From NCBI GenBank assembly GCA_003520455.1, contig DOUV01000822.1:1-13759 (forward strand): a stretch of DNA of 13,759 nucleotides, given 5' to 3'. Under the pieces are notes generated by a model, which had not been told where the DNA came from, ran no database searches, and was given only the letters and a program-made list of their open reading frames with translations. Made by a program: the position numbers and the translations under genes. The first letter of the stretch is position 1. Every line of letters begins with the position of its first letter. This DNA is from Chloroflexota bacterium (GTDB taxonomy: Bacteria; Chloroflexota; Anaerolineae; Ardenticatenales; Ardenticatenaceae). Shown in pieces: positions 8,215 through 13,759 of the stretch.

Positions 8215-8595
8215 TTAGAGAGTGTGTAGCGCTCCGATGATATTACGTGCAACCGCAACCGACGACTGTGCGAGGGCGGCAAGTCCAGTCACGAGTGAAT
8301 CGTCGTAATCTGCCCGGTTACGATTATCTCGCAGACGTTCGAGGTCAGTGCTGATCTTCCGTCGGACACGGTCACCGCGTGCACGGAAGTGGTTCCTGAG
8401 TAGCCGATGGTCCTCAGGTGAACCGGTTGGTACGAAGCCTTCTTTGTCGCGGGCGATCGTCCGGGCACCGCAAAAAGCAGCACAGTAGGCACGGCTAACG
8501 GCTGAACGAAGAGCAGCCTCTTCCGGTCCCGGTGTATTCGGTGTCCGTGACAGTGCGTCTGCCAGGGTAAGGAAATCGACCCAGTTGAAGCTCAT
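8215..8595 (-). CDS. HEPN-like protein, second gene of a two-gene cassette
   Basis: This 126-residue, mostly helical protein has features of HEPN domains: SRAYCAAF at 34-41, where many HEPN proteins read SRAYYAAF, and LERLRDNRNRADYDD at 85-99, an R...ADY variant of the HEPN catalytic region. The histidine of the classic Rx4-6H RNase motif is not seen there, so RNase activity is uncertain. Its ATG overlaps the stop of the upstream gene by four bases (ATGA, 8592-8595), implying translational coupling. It runs against the surrounding genes, converging on the methyltransferase. One counted line (8281-8340) is 50% G+C, lower than the flanking genes. HEPN proteins are commonly toxin or sensor components of toxin-antitoxin and abortive-infection modules; that role here is inferred from arrangement. 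Confidence 0.68.
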   Translation of the reverse strand: MSFNWVDFLTLADALSRTPNTPGPEEAALRSAVSRAYCAAFCGARTIARDKEGFVPTGSPEDHRLLRNHFRARGDRVRRKISTDLERLRDNRNRADYDDSLVTGLAALAQSSVAVARNIIGALHTL

Positions 8596-9002
8596 ACAAA
8601 TTGGAGATTGAAGTTGAAACGGCCGCCAACTCGATCCAGTTGATCCAGGAACCAGTCCTCGTCAAGTGCGTCGAGCCGGGCCAGCGCTTCATCCACCGGC
8701 AGTGGAGAGAGAATGTAGGCAAAAAGCTTCTCTGAGTTTTCTACTTCGGGATCACGAACGACCTCGAGCGCCGCCTGGACGCCTGGACCGAAATGAGACT
8801 GGAGTTGTGCGTACGCGTCCAAGAGGAAGTCGATAAGTTCCGGTTGAGTATTCAAGAAACGTCGCACTTCCGCAGGTGGCCGAAGAATATAGACGTCTTC
8901 GAGGCCACGCAATTGGGCTTCTCGCCCTGCGATAGTCGAACTTCCAGGCCCGTGTTGCCAACGCATATTCCATCCTACCAGGCATACGTAAGGCTTGCTC
9001 AT
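8592..9002 (-). CDS. Unknown protein, 136 residues, partner of the HEPN-like gene
   Basis: I do not recognise a named domain. From about residue 40 the sequence resembles an uncharacterised family whose members, as I recall them, read 'ExxxFLxxxPELIDxLLxAYxxLxxxFG', then 'LEVVxDPE', then a C-terminal 'DEDWFLDQL..GRFNFNLQFV'. Acidic residues are frequent in the last half (DPEVENSE at 84-91, LDALDEDW at 110-117). The first 30 or so residues look less protein-like, so a downstream start (TTG codon 31 or Met13) is possible. The ATG at 9002 is supported by a strong promoter just upstream, which would leave only a short leader with little Shine-Dalgarno match. It overlaps the HEPN-like gene by four bases. 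A partner or antitoxin role is inferred from order and overlap only. Confidence 0.6.
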   Translation of the reverse strand: MSKPYVCLVGWNMRWQHGPGSSTIAGREAQLRGLEDVYILRPPAEVRRFLNTQPELIDFLLDAYAQLQSHFGPGVQAALEVVRDPEVENSEKLFAYILSPLPVDEALARLDALDEDWFLDQLDRVGGRFNFNLQFV

Positions 9003-9022
9003 CGTCCGAGGGTCTCATCCCG

Positions 9023-9050
9023 ATTGTACCTGGGTTCCGGGCTGAGTCAA
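9023..9050 (-). promoter_or_regulatory. Sigma-70-type promoter of the minus-strand cassette
   Basis: On the minus strand, TTGACT (9050-9045) and TACAAT (9028-9023) are separated by 16 bases; each differs from the -35 and -10 consensus at one position. Transcription would begin near 9016, about 14 bases before the ATG at 9002. It lies in the 66-base gap shared with the divergent pglZ gene, so the cassette has its own transcription and might interfere with expression of pglZ. Confidence 0.65.
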
Positions 9051-9068
9051 GATCGAAGATTCCCAGAT

Positions 9069-11060
9069 ATGAATTCTTGGCGTGACGTAGTTCTTCAATA
9101 CTTTCATCACCGCACTGACCGTCTGACCGTGGTCGCCGATCCGGACGGGCTGCTGCAAGAGGAGCAGGTGCTGGCGGCCATCCGCGCCCGCGGCTTCGAC
9201 ATTCTCCCCTTCGAGGACCCGGTTGCCTTCCGCTATGCCTACGAATCGCTCTATCGCGAGCGGTGGGACGCGGAGGGAGAGCCCTCGCCCGCGCTGCTGG
9301 TGCGGGTGGACGGCCCGGACCTGCGTCGCCTGCCCTACGACCTGCTCCAACGCGGGCGCCAGGTGCGGCTCTCCTTGCACGACCTCCTCCCGAGACTGAG
9401 CTATCCGGTGGTGCGGGACTTCTTTCGCACTGCCCCCGAGTTGCTCGATCACTTGATTGCGGCCGAGAATCTCAGGGAGGGAGCCCGCCTTGGCGACGGC
9501 CGGACGCTGGCTTTCATCGCCCGCCACGTCTACAGCCTCGATCCCGCGATCGTTCTCACCCTGAACGACCTGGTCGAGCGCCTTTTGATCGTTCACTACA
9601 ACGGCTGGCCGCTCCCGGAGCGACTTCAGCGTTGGCTGGCGGAGCAATTTCAAGCCACGACACCCTTCGAGGGGTTGCCAGTCGCGCGGTGGCTCGCCGA
9701 CCGCAACGCGTTCTTTACATTCATCGAGGCCCAGTGGCAGGCGCACCTTGAAGGACAGGGGCTCACGCTGGCGGAAGCGCGGCCGGCCTACGCTGCCGGC
9801 CCCGCACAAGTGAGCTTCGCACTCCCCGGGATTCGAGCCACGGTAGACACCCTCTTCCTCGAAGGCAAGCTGCGCCCCGTGCGGGTGATCGCCGAGCGCC
9901 CGCCGGTGGACTGGACGGGCGTGGGCGTCGCGGTTGACGAGGACGCCCACCGTCAGCAGCGCCTCCAGCGGCTGTTGGCAGCCGTCGAGAAACAACTCCA
10001 TGATGCGCGTGACAGCAACCACCGCCTCTGGTTGGACCTGGCGCGAATCTGGGCCGAGGCCCTCGTGCTAGCGAACCGCACCGCTCTTGCCGTTCCCCTG
10101 CGGGAGCAGTTCGATCTCCTCCGCGAGCGGCTGACCGTCGAGTTCGGCGCCTGGTTGCGAGCCCGCTACAACACACTCCATACGTTACCCTATCTGCCCG
10201 CGCCCATTGTGGGGCATCATGGCGTGCATTTCCTCGCCCACCGGCTCCATCAACGCACCCCGAGGCTGGCCATGCTCGTGCTTGATGGGCTTGCTCTGGA
10301 TCAATGGCAGATCATCCGCGAGGTCTGGGACTCTCAGGCGCGACCCTGGCGGTACAACGAACAGGCGCTCTTCGCCGTCCTCCCCACGATCACGCCGATT
10401 GCCCGGCAGGCGCTCTTCGCCGGCCAACTGCCCTTCTACTTCGCCGATACATGGCAGCGTACCGACGCCGACGAACGTCACTGGCAGCGTTTCTGGGCGG
10501 ATCAAGGATTGTATCCCAGTGCAGTTGCCTGGCGGCTGGGACTGGAAGACGCAGAGAGCCTGGTGGCTGATACGCGCCTCCGCGCGCTGGGCCTGGTCGT
10601 CAGCACTGTGGATGAGATGCTGCACGGAACAGCCCAGGGAACGGCCGAGCTCCACGAGCGGGTGCGCTGGTGGGCGCAGCAGGAAATGCTTTCGCAGCTC
10701 ATCGACCGCCTGCTGGCCACCGGCTTCGAGGTCTGGCTTACCAGCGACCACGGCAACGTCGCCGCCGAGGGAATTGGCCGGCCGCGTGAGGGTGTGCTCG
10801 TCGAGCGGCGCGGTACGCGAGTACGCTTCTACTCGGACCCTGCATTCCTGGAGCGGGCTCGGGCTGATCTGCCCGAGGCTGTCGCCTGGACCCCCGGCGG
10901 TCTGCCGCCCGGCGTTCAGACGCTCTTTGCCCCAGGTCGTCTCGCCTTCGCTGCCGCCGGCCAGGGCCTGATCACCCACGGTGGCCTGGCGCTCGAGGAG
11001 GTTGTCGTACCATGGGTGCATATTGATAAGAAGAATTCCGAGGGACAACAGATCGGATGA
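9069..11060 (+). CDS. pglZ: PglZ-family protein, BREX type 3-like
   Basis: I chose ATG 9069 (663 residues). The frame stays open upstream to 8793, but that stretch lies over the minus-strand cassette, and the start MNSWRDVVLQYF fits the beginnings of BREX-3 PglZ proteins. The N-terminus has VADPDGLLQEE and FDILPFEDPVAFRYAYES (about 18-52), which I recognise from BREX-3 PglZ. The C-terminal alkaline-phosphatase-fold domain shows VLDGLALDQW with metal-ligand candidate D406, the nucleophile region LPTITPIARQALFAG (T440, T442), TVDEMLHG with D515, and TSDHGN with D560 and H561, so the metal site looks complete. PglZ is a core protein of BREX/Pgl phage exclusion, acting in the cytoplasm with the PglX methyltransferase; its exact reaction is not fully settled. 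Only a weak Shine-Dalgarno precedes the start. The next gene begins four bases after the stop. Confidence 0.88.
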   Translation: MNSWRDVVLQYFHHRTDRLTVVADPDGLLQEEQVLAAIRARGFDILPFEDPVAFRYAYESLYRERWDAEGEPSPALLVRVDGPDLRRLPYDLLQRGRQVRLSLHDLLPRLSYPVVRDFFRTAPELLDHLIAAENLREGARLGDGRTLAFIARHVYSLDPAIVLTLNDLVERLLIVHYNGWPLPERLQRWLAEQFQATTPFEGLPVARWLADRNAFFTFIEAQWQAHLEGQGLTLAEARPAYAAGPAQVSFALPGIRATVDTLFLEGKLRPVRVIAERPPVDWTGVGVAVDEDAHRQQRLQRLLAAVEKQLHDARDSNHRLWLDLARIWAEALVLANRTALAVPLREQFDLLRERLTVEFGAWLRARYNTLHTLPYLPAPIVGHHGVHFLAHRLHQRTPRLAMLVLDGLALDQWQIIREVWDSQARPWRYNEQALFAVLPTITPIARQALFAGQLPFYFADTWQRTDADERHWQRFWADQGLYPSAVAWRLGLEDAESLVADTRLRALGLVVSTVDEMLHGTAQGTAELHERVRWWAQQEMLSQLIDRLLATGFEVWLTSDHGNVAAEGIGRPREGVLVERRGTRVRFYSDPAFLERARADLPEAVAWTPGGLPPGVQTLFAPGRLAFAAAGQGLITHGGLALEEVVVPWVHIDKKNSEGQQIG

Positions 11061-11064
11061 CACG

Positions 11065-11805
11065 ATGACTGAAGATCGCATTGGTTTTGACCGCACGATT
11101 CGACTTCGCTGGCTGGACCAGGCGGCACTCTTGGCCCGCGAGCTGCGGGACAATGAAGCCCTGCGCGAGGCTCTCTTCGAGTGTCTCACTCACGACGTGC
11201 GTGGTGAGGAGAGTCGGCGAAAGACCGTAACAGTCCTTGCCCGCATCTGGTGGCGGGTCCCGGAGGAGCACATCCTGTTCCGTGAGGAAGCTTTCGCCAT
11301 GGTCGCCCAGGAAACGCCAGGGGCCCGCCTGGCGCTTCACTGGGGGATGGCGCTTCTGGCCTATCCCCTTTTTCGTGATGTCACAGCGATCATCGGGCGT
11401 CTGCTCCGGCTGCAAGGTGCGTTTACTTTGGCACAGGTGAGTCGCCGGATCAGCGCCGACTGGGGAAATCGCACCACGCTCAAATATGCCGTCCCGCGGA
11501 TTCTACGTTCGCTCTCCGATTGGGAGATCGTTGAGCCGACAAAGGAGGTGGGTGGCTATGAGCCCTGTCCACCGATCCTTTCCCCGCGTGTTGGACCCGC
11601 GCTTTGGCTCCTCGAGGCCTCCTTGCGGGCGCGAGAGACAGACGTTCCGGTGAGTGATCTCCTTCGCTCGCCGGAGTTGTTCCCATTTGCGCTCCCTGTT
11701 TCGCCCGGCGATCTCTTGCGCTCTGGGCGGTTCCAGGTAGACCAACAAGGGCAAGACCTCCTGATGGTTCAGAAGGTGTCCACAGCTAACCACGGATGGC
11801 GATGA
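11065..11805 (+). CDS. Unknown 246-residue protein with probable winged-helix segment, coupled to pglZ
   Basis: I do not recognise a named family. ATG 11065 follows the pglZ stop by four bases; a longer start at 10981 inside pglZ is less likely, because its extra 28 residues look like an out-of-frame reading of pglZ. The protein is helical. Residues 108-158 (AIIGRLLRLQGAFTLAQVSR to SDWEIVE) look like a winged helix: helix, short turn, basic recognition-like helix with WGNRTTLKYAV, then a likely wing. SRRKTVTVLARIWW (50-63) is another basic helix. The last few residues (about 238-246) may be a non-conserved tail. In BREX type 3 the gene after pglZ is brxA, a DNA-binding protein; this one does not look like BrxA (DUF1819) to me, but may do a comparable job. 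A DNA-binding accessory role is inferred. Confidence 0.7.
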   Translation: MTEDRIGFDRTIRLRWLDQAALLARELRDNEALREALFECLTHDVRGEESRRKTVTVLARIWWRVPEEHILFREEAFAMVAQETPGARLALHWGMALLAYPLFRDVTAIIGRLLRLQGAFTLAQVSRRISADWGNRTTLKYAVPRILRSLSDWEIVEPTKEVGGYEPCPPILSPRVGPALWLLEASLRARETDVPVSDLLRSPELFPFALPVSPGDLLRSGRFQVDQQGQDLLMVQKVSTANHGWR

Positions 11806-11995
11806 GGTCCCGGATTTTCCCAGATTGATGTTGGAACTCCGGCACCGCCCGCAACTTGCAAAACGACCTCCGTCAGATCCTTGGGGATCTCGGCATTGCC
11901 GAAAGCGTGAGAATCAACGTGAGTGAGTCCGAGAATAGCCAGCGCGAACCGTCCACCGCTCTCCGAGACACGTAGCCATCGAGAAGCGTACAACC
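11806..11995. other. 190-base gap with possible gene remnant
   Basis: I see no clear promoter or terminator here. On the plus strand, about 11829-11971 is open and reads like protein, with NLQNDLRQILGDLGIAESVR in the middle and then a stop, but it has no convincing start and is preceded by an in-frame TGA at 11826. On the minus strand a 77-codon frame (11769-12002) also covers the gap and runs into the genes on both sides. Neither matches a family I know. A decayed gene fragment left by insertion of the downstream gene is one explanation; an untranslated spacer is another. Confidence 0.35.
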
Positions 11996-13759
11996 ATGCC
12001 AATCATCGATCGCATTGAATCCGCCCGGCGAGAACTCCTCGATCTCACCACCCGCTCCCGCCTCCTGCACACGCCCCGGGGCGCCAGCGTCAAGATCGTA
12101 GAGGTCGTGGACGAGCGTTCGGAGCAGATCTATCGCATCCTCGTTCAAGAAGGGAAGCGCATGAGCTTCCTGCCCCAACCCGAGTCAGAGGGCGGGCTGG
12201 CGGCCGGCGACTCGGCCGTCCAGATGGAGCTCCTGGCGCCCGAAGACGATGGCGTGGAGGAGGAGCGTGTTGCCGGCCGGCATATCGACACCCGGCTCCA
12301 GGCCAAACTCACGTCAGCCAGGCTCCAGAAGCGGTTGCTCCAGCTCTACTATGACGCGCGCAACTTTGAGGAGGAGCAGGGCGTCAACATCCTCTACCTG
12401 GCCCTGGGCTTCCTCAAGTGGTTCGAGGCGCCTTCATCCGACAGACCACGATACGCGCCCCTGATCCTCGTGCCGGTCGTCCTGGACCGGCGGAGCGCCC
12501 AATCCCGGTTCCAGCTCCGCTACTCGGAAGAGGAGCTGTCCACGAACCTCTCGCTCCAGGCCAAGCTGAAACTGGACTTCGGGATCGAGCTCCCAGAACT
12601 GCCGGATGCCGAGGAATTGTCCCCATCCCCCTACTACGATGCGGTGGCGAAGGTTGTATCCGCGCAGCCCCGTTGGGAGCTCCTTCGCGATGACATCGTT
12701 CTCGGCTTCTTCTCGTTCGCCAAGTTCCTCATGTACCGTGACCTCGATCCCCGGAGCTGGCCGCAGCGTCGGAAGCTCGAGGAACACCCGATGATCCACA
12801 GCCTTTTGGGTGACGGCTTCAACCACGATCCGTCCCCCTTCAGTGAAGACACGAACGTGGACGAGGTCTTGGAGCCCGGGGACATGGTCCATGTTGTGGA
12901 CGCGGACAGCTCCCAGACGCTGGCCATCGAGGAGGTGCGCCGGGGCCGGAGCCTCGTGATCCAGGGACCACCGGGCACCGGCAAGTCGCAGACCATCGCG
13001 AACCTCATCGCGATGGCCGTCCGGGAGGGGAAGACGGTCCTCTTCATGGCCGAGAAGATGGCCGCTCTCGAGGTCGTGCAGCGCCGCCTGGATCGGATCG
13101 GGCTTGCGGTAATGTGTTTGGCGCTCCACAGCCACAAGGCCCGGAAGAAAGCTGTCCTGGAGGAGTTGGAGCGGACTCTGAACCTCGGGCGACCCCAGGT
13201 GGACGGCATCGAGACGCTCACGGACCAGCTCCGCGAGCGGCGGGAGCAGCTCAACGCCCACGTTCGACGCCTCCACACACCGCTGGAGGCGTCGGGGTTC
13301 ACGCCCTACCAAATCGCGGGGCACCTGGTTCGCCTCTCAGCCAAAGGGGTCCCCGCTCAAGACTACAAGCTCGACCCGGCCCGCACGTGGAGTCGCGAGG
13401 ACTTGAGGGAGCGCGAGACCCAGATTCAGAGGGTGGCGCAGCACATCGAGGAGATGGGGACACCCGGGCAACACCCGTGGCGCGGCGCCCGCCTGGACGT
13501 AGTCTTGCCCCAGGACGTGGCGCGGCTGGAGCCGAGGATCCACGAGCTTCTCACTCGGCTTGCAGAATGGCGGGCCGGTGTATTGGACCTCGGGCGGTGC
13601 CTGGATGTTCCGGCGGAAACCTGGAAGGAGGTGGCGGCTCTCCTCCGCCTTGCCGACGCCATCGCGCAGTCCCCCTCCATGGATCGCGCCAGCATCGCCA
13701 GCCCTGCATGGGAGGCGCGGCGCGAGACGATCTCCGCGCTCGTCGAGGCGCTGCGGCGG
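11996..13759 (+). CDS. DUF4011-type superfamily 1 helicase, 3' end outside the window
   Basis: The frame is open from ATG 11996 to the right edge (588 residues). The N-terminus, IDRIESARRELLDLTTRSRLL then YLALGFLKWFE (about 4-142), is the DUF4011 pattern that opens a family of large helicases. Walker A is GPPGTGKSQT (324-333, K330) in the AAA_11/UPF1-like arrangement, preceded by VDADSSQTLAIEE and followed by KTVLFMAEKMAALEVV. Relatives usually run well over 1300 residues, with the second helicase lobe and a Vsr/DUF559-like nuclease or DUF3320 end, so the effector domain would be beyond the edge. Only a poor Shine-Dalgarno (GAGAAG) is seen. DUF4011-helicase-Vsr proteins are known as single-gene phage defence (Hhe). 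It may be part of this system or an independent neighbour; the 190-base gap favours separate expression. Confidence 0.85.
   Translation, partial: MPIIDRIESARRELLDLTTRSRLLHTPRGASVKIVEVVDERSEQIYRILVQEGKRMSFLPQPESEGGLAAGDSAVQMELLAPEDDGVEEERVAGRHIDTRLQAKLTSARLQKRLLQLYYDARNFEEEQGVNILYLALGFLKWFEAPSSDRPRYAPLILVPVVLDRRSAQSRFQLRYSEEELSTNLSLQAKLKLDFGIELPELPDAEELSPSPYYDAVAKVVSAQPRWELLRDDIVLGFFSFAKFLMYRDLDPRSWPQRRKLEEHPMIHSLLGDGFNHDPSPFSEDTNVDEVLEPGDMVHVVDADSSQTLAIEEVRRGRSLVIQGPPGTGKSQTIANLIAMAVREGKTVLFMAEKMAALEVVQRRLDRIGLAVMCLALHSHKARKKAVLEELERTLNLGRPQVDGIETLTDQLRERREQLNAHVRRLHTPLEASGFTPYQIAGHLVRLSAKGVPAQDYKLDPARTWSREDLRERETQIQRVAQHIEEMGTPGQHPWRGARLDVVLPQDVARLEPRIHELLTRLAEWRAGVLDLGRCLDVPAETWKEVAALLRLADAIAQSPSMDRASIASPAWEARRETISALVEALRR

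Noticed and set aside
8793..9068. Longer start of pglZ at 8793
   Set aside because: The extra 92 residues overlap the minus-strand cassette and do not resemble PglZ; the family-like N-terminus begins at ATG 9069.
9015..10022. 335-codon minus-strand frame opposite pglZ
   Set aside because: Antisense of a recognisable PglZ; no domain.
10185..11189. 334-codon minus-strand frame across pglZ and the next gene
   Set aside because: Spans the stop/start junction of two supported genes on the other strand; no motif.
12434..13324. 296-codon minus-strand frame opposite the DUF4011 helicase
   Set aside because: The plus-strand frame has DUF4011 and Walker A motifs and is open to the edge; this is its shadow.

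Overview
The window is a GC-rich piece of bacterial defence-island DNA. Sample lines in its main genes are about 70% G+C. A near-consensus sigma-70-type promoter and Shine-Dalgarno sequences support a bacterium. Gene content and composition would fit a GC-rich, possibly thermophilic or environmental lineage such as Chloroflexota, but the phylum cannot be fixed from this sequence. I see no tRNA, rRNA, CRISPR array, transposase or integrase.

Layout, left to right: (1) 1-3651, the 3' part of a large superfamily 2 helicase ending in a DUF1998-type zinc domain, with its N-terminal ATPase lobe beyond the left edge. (2) 3665-5332, a NERD nuclease fused to a superfamily 1 (UvrD-like) helicase. (3) 5437-8178, a 913-residue adenine-type DNA methyltransferase with a zinc ribbon and a central block of much lower G+C. 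(4) 8215-9002 on the minus strand, a two-gene overlapping cassette (a 136-residue unknown, then a HEPN-like protein) with its own promoter. (5) 9069-11060, a PglZ-family alkaline-phosphatase-fold protein resembling BREX type 3 PglZ. (6) 11065-11805, an unrecognised 246-residue protein with a probable winged-helix segment, 4 nt after pglZ. (7) 11996 to the right edge, the start of a DUF4011-type superfamily 1 helicase of the kind that often carries a nuclease domain.

Reading: methyltransferase plus PglZ is the hallmark of BREX (Pgl-like) phage defence, while a DUF1998 helicase is a hallmark of DISARM. Here they occur together with a NERD nuclease-helicase. The BREX ATPase BrxC/PglY, BrxF, BrxA and BrxL are not recognisable in the window. 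The simplest model is a divergent BREX-3-like or BREX/DISARM composite system: the methyltransferase marks host DNA, PglZ and the helicases form the interference machinery, and the NERD protein is a candidate nuclease. A HEPN cassette has been inserted between the methyltransferase and pglZ, and a separate or cooperating DUF4011 helicase follows. Both ends are cut, so missing components could lie just outside.
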